Shown here: in pieces, positions 36,426-46,029 of the stretch
How the letters are laid out: every line of letters starts with the position of its first letter
Numbering within the stretch: position 1 is the first letter of the stretch
Assembly: GCA_965200825.1 (NCBI GenBank)
Contig: OZ241385.1
Location: forward strand, 930,001-994,000
From: Bin80 sp026709335
Lineage (GTDB): Bacteria > Bacteroidota > Rhodothermia > Rhodothermales > Bin80
Direction: 5' to 3'
DNA length: 64,000 nt
Program-made: the position numbers and the translations under genes
The notes under the pieces: model-generated
The model's input: only the letters and a program-made list of their open reading frames with translations
Told to the model about the DNA's origin: nothing
Databases searched by the model: none

Positions 36426-37880
36426 TTAGAGCCACGAATCCTTGGGTGGACCAACGTGAAGCTGAACAGTTTTGAGTTCTGTAAATTCATCTATGGAGAA
36501 ACGTCCCAATTCACGCCCTAGTCCACTATCCCCATAGCCACCAAAGGGAAGTTCTGCGTGGCCATCCATGAAACAGTTGATCCAGATTGTGCCGGCACGT
36601 ATGGCGCGACTGACTTCAAAAGCTGTATCAATGTTTGAAGTCCAGAGGCCAGCACTCAACCCATAGATCGTGTCATTCGCAATTTGGATAGCTTCTGCCT
36701 TTGTCTTGAATGTCAGTATTGACAGCACTGGCCCAAAAATTTCTTCCCGAGCAATAGTCATGGCCGGTGTCACCTGATCAAAAATAGTTGGTTCGAAAAA
36801 ACGCCCTGAAGCCGTAGGAATTCTGCTTCCACCGATTCGAAGCCTTGCACCAGATCGAGATCCACTACCGACATAATGTTTAATTTTTTCCATCTGAGGC
36901 GAATTAATGATGGCACCGACTTTTACGTCTGGATTAAGAGGATCTCCGACAGGGACGGTATGTGCCAATTCAAGTACTCGTTCAGTAAATTCATGAGCAA
37001 TGTTTTCCTGGATCAAGAGCCGACTCCCGCTATTACAGCACTCTCCCATATTGAAATAAACCCCGAATACGACCGGATCGAGTGCGGCATCCAAGTCTGC
37101 ATCTGAAAATATGATATGGGGGTTTTTTCCACCTAGCTCCAGAGAGCAACGTTTTAGATTCTTCCCGGCAGAAGCGGCAATTTTTCGTCCAACCTCAGTA
37201 GAACCGGTAAACGAAATCATGTCAATTTCTTTATGTTCACTGAGGCATGATCCAGCCGGATCACCAAATCCGGTCACTACATTAATGACTCCTTCGGGAA
37301 TCCCAGACTCGTGAGCCAAAAGTGCAAGTTTCAGCGTTGTTCCCGGAGTCAACTCGCTGGGCTTAATAACTGTGGTACAACCAGCTGCGAGCGCAAATGG
37401 CAGCTTCTGACTGATGATCAGAAGCGGGAAATTCCAAGGCGTAATCATTCCCACAACTCCTGCTGGTTCACGCATTACAAATCCGAGTTTATTTTCTCCC
37501 AGATTATTGTAGGTCTCCCCAGTTGTATGGCGAGCGAGAGTTGCTGCATATTGCCACAGGTCAACGGTAGTGTCTATTTCTGCTTCAGCTTGTGTAATGG
37601 GTTTCCCACTTTCAAGCGTTTCGAGTCTGGCTAAGTCATTACGATTTAGTCGAATTTGGTCTGCTGTTTTATGTAGAATTTCTGAACGCTCTCGGCCAGA
37701 CAGGTGCGGCCAGTGGCCAGAGTCAAATGCTGAACGTGCCGCCTGAACTGCGGAATGAATATCGTTGGCAGTTCCAAGGGCATACTCACCAACCGTTGTG
37801 TCATGTGCAGGGCTAACTGTTGTGAAGATATCACCTGTTTCACCACGAACGTGCTTTCCGTTGATCCAGTGCTTCCCCAT
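36426..37880 (-). CDS. NAD(P)-dependent aldehyde dehydrogenase
   Basis: A 484-residue classical aldehyde dehydrogenase, oxidising an aldehyde to its acid. The TPWNFP motif (Asn150), general base Glu248 in LELGGKN and catalytic Cys282 in GECCNSGSR are all present, so this is a hydrolytic enzyme. Closest relatives by motif are betaine-aldehyde and gamma-glutamyl-gamma-aminobutyraldehyde dehydrogenases. It shares one base with the GMC dehydrogenase gene upstream, which suggests that enzyme makes its aldehyde substrate. Confidence 0.93.
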   Translation of the reverse strand: MGKHWINGKHVRGETGDIFTTVSPAHDTTVGEYALGTANDIHSAVQAARSAFDSGHWPHLSGRERSEILHKTADQIRLNRNDLARLETLESGKPITQAEAEIDTTVDLWQYAATLARHTTGETYNNLGENKLGFVMREPAGVVGMITPWNFPLLIISQKLPFALAAGCTTVIKPSELTPGTTLKLALLAHESGIPEGVINVVTGFGDPAGSCLSEHKEIDMISFTGSTEVGRKIAASAGKNLKRCSLELGGKNPHIIFSDADLDAALDPVVFGVYFNMGECCNSGSRLLIQENIAHEFTERVLELAHTVPVGDPLNPDVKVGAIINSPQMEKIKHYVGSGSRSGARLRIGGSRIPTASGRFFEPTIFDQVTPAMTIAREEIFGPVLSILTFKTKAEAIQIANDTIYGLSAGLWTSNIDTAFEVSRAIRAGTIWINCFMDGHAELPFGGYGDSGLGRELGRFSIDEFTELKTVQLHVGPPKDSWL

Positions 37881-39469
37881 CAGATCTCACCCTTGATCAT
37901 TGCAGCCCCCTTTTCGCCAATCATAATGGAGGTTGCCTGGGTATTCCCGCTGATCAAACAAGGCATGATCGATGCATCAATCACGCGGAGGGATTCAATA
38001 CCTCGCACTGAAAGTTGAAGATCTACAACAGATTGATTATCTGTCCCCATTTTACATGACCCCACTGGATGATAATCATTTTTTGACCATTTCCGAATAT
38101 AAGCCCTGATCTCTTCATCACTTTGTGTATCCGGTCCGGGTAAGATTTCATGAGCAATATATTTTTGGAAAGATGGCGCCGAGAGGATGCGCCGTCCCCA
38201 TTTGAAAGCTTCCATGGATACATTCAGATCATAGGGATCATCCAGGAAATTGGGGTCAATGGCAGGATCATCAAAAGGATCATTACTCTGCAGGGTTACG
38301 GATCCAATACTGCGAGGGCGCAGATTGCAAGTATTGATCGTGAGACCATGCCCTTTTATTTTCATGCGACCATGATCTACAACATATGCAGGAAGGCAAT
38401 GGATCTGAATATCCGGTGAGCGAACTTCAGGTGTACTTTTCAGAAAACAGCCAGCTTCACATACAGATGCAGTGACTGGTCCTGTTTTATACAGCAGGTA
38501 CTGGATCCCGTGTAAAATCGCTCTATTCCACCGGTCGTGTCCATTATAGCTTACGGGTTCTCTGGATTCAGCGGCCAAGTACACATCCATATGATCCTGG
38601 AAGTTTTTTCCTACGCCGGGCAACTCATGTTGTGCTTGAATTCCCAAGGGTGTAAGTTCGTCTACAGGTCCAATCCCAGAGAGTAAAAGAAGCTTTGGTG
38701 AGTTGACAGCTCCGCCACTGAGAATAACTTCTCGCTCGGCAGATACTTGAATTTTTGCCCTGTCTTTGACATATTCTATTCCGGTTGCTCGTCCATTATG
38801 GAGAAGAATTCGAGTTGCAACTGCACGGGTTCGAATGGTCAAGTTAGGCTTTCGAGGTCTTAGAAATGCAGTAGCAGTACTTTCTCTACGCACATTACGT
38901 TGGGTTACCTGATAATAGCTCACCCCTGATTGTTGTGCGCCGTTGAGGTCAGGATTGTACCGTATTCCTATCTCTTGGGCAGATCGGACAAATGCCCGGG
39001 TTAATGGATTAGATTGTATCTGATCAGCCACATTGAGGGGCCCTCCCTGCCCATGGTATTCATCTACAAAGCGCTCGTTGTTTTCGGATTTTTTGAAATA
39101 AGGCAGGACATCTTCATATCCCCATCCATGGCATCCCAGAGCGAGCCACTCTTCATAATCAAGGCGGTGTCCACGGATATAGATCATTGCATTGATTGAA
39201 GTACTTCCACCGAGCGTACGTCCCTGTGGATAATGCATCTCTCTTCCATTAAGATGCTTTTGGGGAACAGTCTTGAAGCACCAATTGACATTTTTACCCG
39301 TTAGTTTGGCGAAGCCTGCGGGCATATGAATCAGTGGGGATTTATCAGGTGGGCCAGCTTCTAGCAGTAATACGCGAACATCGGGGTCTTCGGCCAAGCG
39401 ATGGGCAACAACGCAGCCTGCGGCTCCTGCCCCCACGATCACATAATCAAATGATTCAACATGTGCCAT
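37880..39469 (-). CDS. GMC-family alcohol dehydrogenase (choline dehydrogenase type)
   Basis: A 529-residue FAD-dependent alcohol dehydrogenase. The FAD motif GAGAAG starts at residue 13, both GMC signatures are present (GRTLGGSTSINAMIYIRG and GAVNSPKLLLLSGIGP), and the C-terminal catalytic His/Asn lie in DYHPVGSCKMG and ISGNTQAT. It resembles choline and other alcohol (including polyethylene-glycol) dehydrogenases; motifs alone do not decide. It is coupled to the aldehyde dehydrogenase gene. Confidence 0.93.
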   Translation of the reverse strand: MAHVESFDYVIVGAGAAGCVVAHRLAEDPDVRVLLLEAGPPDKSPLIHMPAGFAKLTGKNVNWCFKTVPQKHLNGREMHYPQGRTLGGSTSINAMIYIRGHRLDYEEWLALGCHGWGYEDVLPYFKKSENNERFVDEYHGQGGPLNVADQIQSNPLTRAFVRSAQEIGIRYNPDLNGAQQSGVSYYQVTQRNVRRESTATAFLRPRKPNLTIRTRAVATRILLHNGRATGIEYVKDRAKIQVSAEREVILSGGAVNSPKLLLLSGIGPVDELTPLGIQAQHELPGVGKNFQDHMDVYLAAESREPVSYNGHDRWNRAILHGIQYLLYKTGPVTASVCEAGCFLKSTPEVRSPDIQIHCLPAYVVDHGRMKIKGHGLTINTCNLRPRSIGSVTLQSNDPFDDPAIDPNFLDDPYDLNVSMEAFKWGRRILSAPSFQKYIAHEILPGPDTQSDEEIRAYIRKWSKNDYHPVGSCKMGTDNQSVVDLQLSVRGIESLRVIDASIMPCLISGNTQATSIMIGEKGAAMIKGEI

Positions 39470-39471
39470 GT

Positions 39472-40230
39472 CTATTGACCTTTGTATCGGGGCTGTCGAT
39501 GTTCGATGAAACTGTCAATGCCCTCTTGGCCATCGGCTGTGTATGCACTGAGCGATCCTGCAATTGATTCAAGTGGTGCGCAATTTGTATTTAGCATTTG
39601 TTTTGCAAGTTGTACTGCGACAGGCGCATTGCCGGAGATTATTTCAGCTAATTTATGGCCTGCATGGGCGAGTTGATCTGGAGGATGCATTTCAGTGATC
39701 AGGCCCCAGGCTAGTGCTGTTTGTGCGTCAATGGGGGCGCCTGTCAAGATCATTGTCTTCGCCCGGGCAACACCGATAATATTTGGAAGCCGTACGGTAC
39801 CTCCCCATCCAGGAATAGTAGCAATCTTAACTTCAGGCATTGCAAACGAGGCTGTATCGGCGGCAATCCTCAGATCGCAAGCAAGGGCCAATTCAAGTCC
39901 ACCACCAAATGCATAGCCATTAAGAAGAGCAATGACAGGAGGACGGAGATTTTTCAGCCGGTTCATGACTCTCTGTCCGCGAGGGATCCATTCTGCCCAC
40001 ATCCCTAATGCATCCAATGCAGCCCAAGCCTTGATGTCTGCACCGGCACAGAAAGCTTTATCTCCAGTTCCTGAAAGGGTAACTACTCGAATCTCATTGT
40101 GTGACTCCACTTCGGCCAAATATTGTTCCAGTATCTCTAGCATGGAGGGGTCAATGGCGTTATGTTTTTCAGGGCGATTTAACGTAATTCGTGCCAGATG
40201 CCCCGAAATTTCAAGTAGCACTTTGCTCAT
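39472..40230 (-). CDS. Enoyl-CoA hydratase/isomerase (crotonase) family protein
   Basis: A 252-residue crotonase-fold enzyme. The oxyanion-hole segments CAGADIKAW and NGYAFGGGLELALACD, and the catalytic-Glu regions GGGLELAL and MPEVKIATIPGWGGTVRL, match enoyl-CoA hydratases. It overlaps the CoA-transferase gene by 4 bp, so it should act on the CoA ester made there. Hydratase, isomerase or dehydratase activity cannot be separated. Confidence 0.92.
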   Translation of the reverse strand: MSKVLLEISGHLARITLNRPEKHNAIDPSMLEILEQYLAEVESHNEIRVVTLSGTGDKAFCAGADIKAWAALDALGMWAEWIPRGQRVMNRLKNLRPPVIALLNGYAFGGGLELALACDLRIAADTASFAMPEVKIATIPGWGGTVRLPNIIGVARAKTMILTGAPIDAQTALAWGLITEMHPPDQLAHAGHKLAEIISGNAPVAVQLAKQMLNTNCAPLESIAGSLSAYTADGQEGIDSFIEHRQPRYKGQ

Positions 40231-41810
40231 TGCTTTGAAGGAAGCTGAAGGTTCATAGGTGTAGGATCAAAGAGTGGAGCGTCCATCACTCTTAAATCTG
40301 GGCTAATTCGAAGTGTCAAGGTTGCCTGTTTTAATATGTCGCGCTCCAGATCAATTCCAGGCGCAATTTCTGTCACGGTCAGTCCATCTGGCAGTAAGCG
40401 GAGCACACATCGTTCTGTTATGTAAGTGACATGCTGTCCTGAATGAAGCGCACGTTTTCCGCTGAAGGAAACGTGTTCCACTGCGGGAACCAGTTTTTGT
40501 ACTCTTCCTTCCTGAAGGATGATAACCTTGCCATTTTCAATAGCTAGACGCAGTCCTCCTGTTGTATAGGTTCCAACAAATATGAGAGCTCGGGCATTGG
40601 TCGTGATATCAATAAATCCACCAACACCTGCGGTAACATGAGGACGGGCCGCTAGGCGTGAGACATTGACACAGCCATGTTGATCAATTTGCATAAACGA
40701 CAACAGGCTTTTATCAAATCCACCACCTTGAAAGTAGGTGAACTGATCTGGCGATGACAGAATCGCCTGTGCACCTGAAGCGCAACCAAACTGAAAATCT
40801 AATAGTGGCATACCTCCAACTGGCCCCTGTTCAATAACCCAGGTCACAGCATCAGAGAGCCCTTCCTCATAAAGAATACGGGGGACTTGTGCAGATACAC
40901 CAAATCCCAGATTCACTGCATCTCCAGTACATAATTCCATAGAAGCACGGCGTGCCATGGGTTTGTAGGGGCCCCACTCCATAAGTTCATAGGTTTCTCC
41001 ATCAGATGAGGCTTCACCGCTGATGGCAGGATCGTACATCGTATTCGTGGTTTGCATCTGATCTGGCACAGTGACCACGTAATCAACGACCACGCCGGGA
41101 ACTCGAACATTCTGCGGTTTGAGCGTTCCTGATTTGACTACGCGTTTTACTTGGGCAATTACGATCCCGCCATTATTATGAGCTGCAAGTGCCTGATCGT
41201 ATATGCCTAGACTGCTTCCTTCATGTTCAGTTGTGATGTTCCCTTTCTCATCAGCTGTCGTTCCTCGGATCAGGGCGACATCAACAGGAATCGATCGGTA
41301 GAAGAGCCATTCATCTTTATCGAACAGAACTCTCTCAACTACATCCGAGGGGCTGCAGTCATTCATGCATCCGCCAAGTAATAGAGGATCAACAAAGGTG
41401 TCCATACCAACTTTTGTAAGAATTCCGGGTCTGTGAGCGGCAGATTCACGGTGCATATGGTATATGATACCGCTTGGTAGATTGTATGCTTCTATCCGAT
41501 TTTCTCCAATCATTTGCCAAATCTTGGGAGAAGGCATTGAAGATGGGCCACTGGGTAAAGACCCGACAATTACCCGCTTGAGTAACCCATCATGAGCCAG
41601 GTGATCGATCCCATCAATTCCATACATATCACCTGCGGCAATGGGATGCAATGTTGTTAATCTGCGTGGGTGATTTGTATCGGCAAATCTTTTCCCGATC
41701 GCCGCGAGCATCGCGTCCGGGCAGCCAAGACCGCTTGACGAACTGACGGTAATTATCGCATCATCATGAATTTTTTCTGCAGCAACAGCGAGTGAACAGA
41801 ACTCAGGCAT
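40227..41810 (-). CDS. Fused acyl-CoA:carboxylate CoA-transferase (family I)
   Basis: A 527-residue single-chain CoA-transferase in which alpha and beta halves are fused, as in propionate and YdiF-type acetate CoA-transferases. The catalytic Glu327 lies in VIEQGPVGGMP; the N-terminal Gly-rich AIITVSSSSGLG and LLLGGCMNDCSP regions fit. It moves CoA from a donor such as acetyl-CoA to an organic acid. It overlaps the upstream Gfo/Idh gene by 8 bp and the crotonase gene by 4 bp. Confidence 0.9.
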   Translation of the reverse strand: MPEFCSLAVAAEKIHDDAIITVSSSSGLGCPDAMLAAIGKRFADTNHPRRLTTLHPIAAGDMYGIDGIDHLAHDGLLKRVIVGSLPSGPSSMPSPKIWQMIGENRIEAYNLPSGIIYHMHRESAAHRPGILTKVGMDTFVDPLLLGGCMNDCSPSDVVERVLFDKDEWLFYRSIPVDVALIRGTTADEKGNITTEHEGSSLGIYDQALAAHNNGGIVIAQVKRVVKSGTLKPQNVRVPGVVVDYVVTVPDQMQTTNTMYDPAISGEASSDGETYELMEWGPYKPMARRASMELCTGDAVNLGFGVSAQVPRILYEEGLSDAVTWVIEQGPVGGMPLLDFQFGCASGAQAILSSPDQFTYFQGGGFDKSLLSFMQIDQHGCVNVSRLAARPHVTAGVGGFIDITTNARALIFVGTYTTGGLRLAIENGKVIILQEGRVQKLVPAVEHVSFSGKRALHSGQHVTYITERCVLRLLPDGLTVTEIAPGIDLERDILKQATLTLRISPDLRVMDAPLFDPTPMNLQLPSKQ

Positions 41811-42807
41811 AGTTCACTTTTATCTGTGTTCCTGTGTGGGCCGCTTCCATGACAGCCAGTGCAACGGCCAAGGATTGAAGTCCATCTTGTGCGGTTGCTG
41901 CTGGCTGTCCCTCTCCCCGAACAGCTTCATTAAAGCGGTCAACGGCCCTCTTATAGAGGTTAATTGCCTGAGGGAGCTGAATTTTTTCGATGTGATTTTC
42001 TCGTCGAAAGTTAATCTGCCCAATCGGGTGCTGAGTCATTACATCTGTGGCTATGAGAGAGCCATCCGTGCCGTGAATCTCAAGTCCAGTTCCGGAGTGG
42101 CCGATTACAAATGAATCATGGAATTGTGCAAGTGTGCCGCGCCTAAATTGCATTACTCCCATCACTGTATCATCAATTTTATGCTCCCCAAGGCCTTGCG
42201 AAGAAGTTCGGGCAATCACAGATTCTACCTCATCATTCAGAATAAATCTGAGCGTATCTGTATCATGAACGGTAATGTCCAGAACCACGCCAGCCCCCTT
42301 TCCAGGATCTTTGATTCGCCATGTTCTAAGATGTGGAGGAAGGAGGACCGCATGAAATACACGAACTGCCAAAGGCTGTCCAATTGCACCGTTCTGAACT
42401 AGTTTACGAAGTTTGCGATGAGTGACAGCATTTCGGAGGTGATGATTGGTTCCCATAACAAGACCAGCGTTTGAACAGGCATTGACCATTTCTTTTGCGT
42501 CCGTAAGTGAAAGCGCAAGAGGTTTTTCGCAAAGAACGTGCTTTTTTGAAGCTGCAGCGGCAAGAGTCTGGGGCTTATGCAATTCATTCGTAGTGCCTAC
42601 ATAGACGATATCAATCTCAGTGTCTGCAAGGAATGCGCTCAGTTCAGTATAGATTCGATCAATTTTAAATTGTTTTTGAAACGCTTTCCCACGCTGCTGC
42701 GACTGGCTTAGAAGTGCAATTACCCGGCTTTTTGCGTTTGCATTGACCGCATCGATCATCCATTCCTTTGCAATGGTACTTGCCCCGATAATTCCCCAAT
42801 TGAGCAT
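41803..42807 (-). CDS. Gfo/Idh/MocA-family oxidoreductase
   Basis: First gene of the ten-gene operon. The 334-residue protein has an NAD(P)-binding N-terminus (WGIIGASTIAKEWM) and the EKP motif in HVLCEKPLALSL, with a C-terminal alpha/beta domain containing DITVHDTDTLRFIL, where the catalytic His is expected. The family oxidises or reduces sugars, inositols and derivatives. It suggests that the operon substrate has a sugar or polyol character. Confidence 0.92.
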   Translation of the reverse strand: MLNWGIIGASTIAKEWMIDAVNANAKSRVIALLSQSQQRGKAFQKQFKIDRIYTELSAFLADTEIDIVYVGTTNELHKPQTLAAAASKKHVLCEKPLALSLTDAKEMVNACSNAGLVMGTNHHLRNAVTHRKLRKLVQNGAIGQPLAVRVFHAVLLPPHLRTWRIKDPGKGAGVVLDITVHDTDTLRFILNDEVESVIARTSSQGLGEHKIDDTVMGVMQFRRGTLAQFHDSFVIGHSGTGLEIHGTDGSLIATDVMTQHPIGQINFRRENHIEKIQLPQAINLYKRAVDRFNEAVRGEGQPAATAQDGLQSLAVALAVMEAAHTGTQIKVNYA

Positions 42808-43117
42808 GATTTATAATGAATATCTGGCAGTGAATTTAATGACTTCGTCCGAATTAATTCTCATAATTACCCGAAATGGATTGAATAATAATCCGAAACG
42901 GTGATGCCGTAGTTCCAGTGGAACAGTACATATAATCAATCAACAGGGTATTCTCAGAAAGTAATGTATAACCTAGACATGGGTAGTTTTGAAATTAGGC
43001 AGTAAATCAAGAAAATTCAGCTCAAATCTTGAGCAATCCAGCGCGATTACGTGTATAACCGCTCGGTTTGCCCAATACCTTGGGTAGCTTCCTGAAATAA
43101 GATCAAACCCTACAGCA
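42808..43117. promoter_or_regulatory. Divergent intergenic region of the catabolic operon and etfBA
   Basis: A 310-bp gap without a gene, holding promoters for the minus-strand operon and for etfB. A perfect palindrome GTTCCA-G-TGGAAC at 42912-42924 lies about 105 bp before the operon start and is a candidate operator. A second palindrome GAATTAATTC is at 42851-42860. No regulator gene is adjacent. Confidence 0.35.
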
Positions 43118-43867
43118 ATGAATATTGCCGTTTGTGTAAAACAGACCGCCGATACTGAATCGCAACCAATTTTGAGCTCGGATCAATCTCGTATGATTGA
43201 TGATGGATTGGTATGGATTATCAACCCTCATGATGAATCCGCGATTGAAGTAGCGATACAGCTCCGAGATGAGCATGGAGGAGCCATTACGTTGTTTGCA
43301 CTTGGACCAGATCGAGTGGAAAGTGCTCTGAGGCAAGGATTAGCAATGGGGGCAGACGAGGCTATACATCTTCGGTGTGATTCCATGCCGGATGATCAGA
43401 AAATAGTAGCCGATCTGCTTTCAGATAGTCTTCGGTCACACGATTTTGATTTAATTCTGGCGGGAGAGATGGCAATTGACGGGGCAGGGGCTCAGGTACC
43501 TCAAAGGTTAGGGGTATTGCTTGATTGGCCGAGTATTACGGGTGTTGAAGAGTTGAACATCACACAAAATCAGTTGACCGCCAGACAGCCGGTTGAACAA
43601 GGTGATAGGATTCATGTATGTCAGCTTCCCGTAGTGATTGGAATCAACCGACGTATTATGGAGCCACGCTATCCTTCCTTCAAAGGAATCATGAAGGCAA
43701 AACGGAAAACAATCCATGTAGAAAATGTAGTATTGGACTCGTCACAACTGAATATTGAATCACTGGAGTTATCCAAATCGAGGTCAGGGGGAGAAATTCT
43801 GACTTATGAAGAGGGGGTTGCAGGGAAAGTTATTTCACTCATGCGTGAGCATACAAACGTTATCTGA
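43118..43867 (+). CDS. etfB: Electron transfer flavoprotein beta subunit
   Basis: A 249-residue ETF beta (FixA-type) subunit that binds AMP and shuttles electrons from acyl-CoA and related dehydrogenases to the quinone pool. The N-terminus MNIAVCVKQTADTES and the segment LILAGEMAIDGAGAQVPQRLG, the family signature region, are clear. It starts 4 bp before etfA and is divergent from the catabolic operon, which has two flavo-dehydrogenases but no acyl-CoA dehydrogenase. Confidence 0.95.
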   Translation: MNIAVCVKQTADTESQPILSSDQSRMIDDGLVWIINPHDESAIEVAIQLRDEHGGAITLFALGPDRVESALRQGLAMGADEAIHLRCDSMPDDQKIVADLLSDSLRSHDFDLILAGEMAIDGAGAQVPQRLGVLLDWPSITGVEELNITQNQLTARQPVEQGDRIHVCQLPVVIGINRRIMEPRYPSFKGIMKAKRKTIHVENVVLDSSQLNIESLELSKSRSGGEILTYEEGVAGKVISLMREHTNVI

Positions 43868-43870
43868 TGA

Positions 43871-44824
43871 ATGTCAAAGATTCTCGTCATAGCTGAATCC
43901 AGCGGGCCGCATTTGACTACATCAACTCTTGAAGTATGTCAGGCAGCATTCAACCTTGCTACATCCATCAAAGGGAGCTGGAGTATCCTGGTTGATGAGT
44001 GTGCAGCGAATGCTGCTGTGAGGATCGCACCTGACGTGATTTCATGTCCGATGGGAGAGGACGAAGCTCAAAGCCCTGGACTTTGGGCCTCCATTGTAGT
44101 GAAGACAGCAGGTTCTGCAGATATACTCATCATGGCTGCGACAAGTACGGGGAAAGATGTGATGGGTAGAGTCGCCCAATTATTCAATGCTCCACTTGCT
44201 CAGGATTGCACCGGCGTTCAGGTTGACTCTGATTCAGTTATTTTTAGGCGCGAACTGTATGGAGGGAAAGTAATTGCCAAGACAAAATTGACGGCCAAGC
44301 CCACTTTAGCTACTTTTCGTCCTAGATCAATTACACCGATCAGTCCGTCAAATACGCTTGTAGAGGCAACATCTTGTCCAGTACACAATTTTATCCCGAA
44401 GGCCAAGGTCACACTGCAGGCCAGATTCGGGGATGAGCGCCCGGATGTAACAGAGGCGTCCATTGTTGTAAGTGGAGGGAGAGGTTTACGGGGGCCAGAG
44501 AACTGGCATATACTTGAAGATCTTCTAGATGCTCTTGGCCCAAATGCTGCCTTGGCCTGTTCCCGACCGGTAAGCGATGAAAATTGGCGTCCCCATCATG
44601 AACATGTTGGTCAAACCGGTCGTGCGATTGCTCCAGATTTGTACATTGCTGTTGGGATTTCGGGAGCGATACAGCATGTAGCTGGAATTGCACGTTCAAA
44701 ATGCATTCTCGCAATTAACAAGGATCGAGATGCGCCGATTTTTCAGATAGCCGACTATGGAATTGTCGGAGATTTATTTGAAGTGGTACCAGCATTGACT
44801 GCCGCGATTCGTGAAGCAGCATAG
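43871..44824 (+). CDS. etfA: Electron transfer flavoprotein alpha subunit
   Basis: A 317-residue ETF alpha (FixB-type) subunit carrying FAD. The C-terminal FAD domain is intact: GGRGLRGPENW, HVGQTGRAIAPDLYIAVGIS and AINKDRDAPIFQIADYGIV. It is cotranscribed with etfB with a 3-bp gap. It forms the EtfAB heterodimer; the partner dehydrogenase is not in the window. Confidence 0.96.
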   Translation: MSKILVIAESSGPHLTTSTLEVCQAAFNLATSIKGSWSILVDECAANAAVRIAPDVISCPMGEDEAQSPGLWASIVVKTAGSADILIMAATSTGKDVMGRVAQLFNAPLAQDCTGVQVDSDSVIFRRELYGGKVIAKTKLTAKPTLATFRPRSITPISPSNTLVEATSCPVHNFIPKAKVTLQARFGDERPDVTEASIVVSGGRGLRGPENWHILEDLLDALGPNAALACSRPVSDENWRPHHEHVGQTGRAIAPDLYIAVGISGAIQHVAGIARSKCILAINKDRDAPIFQIADYGIVGDLFEVVPALTAAIREAA

Positions 44825-44911
44825 CCGGGATTCTTTATTATTTTCGCAATCCAGGTTACGGCGGTCCAGCGATTGAGAGACATTCCCATTTGGAGGTTTA
44901 CGAAATTCCAC

Positions 44912-46015
44912 TCAAATCAGCAATAAACCGAGGAGGGCTCCCCCGGCAATTAACCACACTGCATTTACCTTAAGGCGCAGGCTCGCGACGGTAGCGAGCA
45001 AAAAGATGAGCATGGATTCCCAGCCGGTCAATACACTGATCCCCAATCGGATGGTCACCACAAGCATCAGAGCGACCGCACTGACGTTCACTGCATCAAG
45101 AAATGTCCCCATAAGTGTTGATTTACGTAAGCGGGGAATGAGTGGATTCAAAATGCTCACAAACACAAAAGACGGTAAAAATATGGCAGCCGTAGCTATC
45201 AAACCACCTTGCCAGCCCCCTAGAAATACACCAATAAATGTTGCCGTGCTGAGAACTGGTCCAGGTGTAAATTGACCAATGGCGATCGCATCCAATAGTT
45301 GTTGTTGAGTCAACCATCCGTAGGTCTGCACCAAGCCACCTTCAAGAAAAGCAATCAATACATACCCACTCCCATAAAGAACTGCGCCAACCTTCAGAAA
45401 AAACCATCCGAGCGTCCAGATACTATACTCCACCTTGGGAGTCTGGAAAAATCCAAGAAGTAGAGGAGCGATCATGCCTATTGTCGATAGGTGGTGACGC
45501 CAGAGGTAAAGCCCTCCCAAGCCAAGTATGCCTCCCAGTAGCATGGCGACTACTTCATTGATTCCGAGCAACAGCGCAATGGCTACTGCCACGCCAATAG
45601 GAACCAGAGACCATGCTTTGACAGCAGATTTTCCAAGGCGCCAGAGCGCGCCCAGAATAATTGCCAGTACAGCCGGCTTGATTCCACGAAGGAATGGCTC
45701 TACTTCGGGGATTTGGCCATATTCCCCATACAGCCATCCGAGAGTACCTGTCATCAAAGCAGCGGGTAGGATAAAGCAGAGGCCAGCGACCACCATACCA
45801 CCAATTCCCCGGCGCTCATAGCCAACATGCATTGCCATTTCAGTGGAGTTCGGGCCAGGGATCAAATTGGTTGCTCCTACAAGGTCTAGGAAGTGTTCTC
45901 TAGTCAGCCACTTTCGTCGAGTAACAACCTCATCGTCGATCATGGCAATGACAGCAGCAGGGCCACCAAAACCGATAAGACCTAATTTGAGAAAAAGTCG
46001 TATCAGCTCATTCAT
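44912..46015 (-). CDS. chrA: Chromate transporter ChrA (two-domain form)
   Basis: A 367-residue inner-membrane protein with two homologous CHR domains. The first opens with LIGFGGPAAVIAMIDDEVVTRRKWL and the second with VGAVLYGSGYVLIAFLEGGLV, each followed by a PGP motif (IPGPNS, TPGPVLS). The family exports chromate using the proton gradient. It is divergent from the small DCC protein gene, only 14 bp apart, leaving little promoter space. Confidence 0.93.
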   Translation of the reverse strand: MNELIRLFLKLGLIGFGGPAAVIAMIDDEVVTRRKWLTREHFLDLVGATNLIPGPNSTEMAMHVGYERRGIGGMVVAGLCFILPAALMTGTLGWLYGEYGQIPEVEPFLRGIKPAVLAIILGALWRLGKSAVKAWSLVPIGVAVAIALLLGINEVVAMLLGGILGLGGLYLWRHHLSTIGMIAPLLLGFFQTPKVEYSIWTLGWFFLKVGAVLYGSGYVLIAFLEGGLVQTYGWLTQQQLLDAIAIGQFTPGPVLSTATFIGVFLGGWQGGLIATAAIFLPSFVFVSILNPLIPRLRKSTLMGTFLDAVNVSAVALMLVVTIRLGISVLTGWESMLIFLLATVASLRLKVNAVWLIAGGALLGLLLI

Positions 46016-46029
46016 GGATCTACGATTTG

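Noticed and set aside
37880..39469. Naming the GMC and aldehyde dehydrogenase pair betA and betB (choline to betaine)
   Set aside because: Motifs fit the families, but the neighbours (sugar-type importer, CoA-transferase, crotonase, Gfo/Idh) do not fit betaine synthesis.
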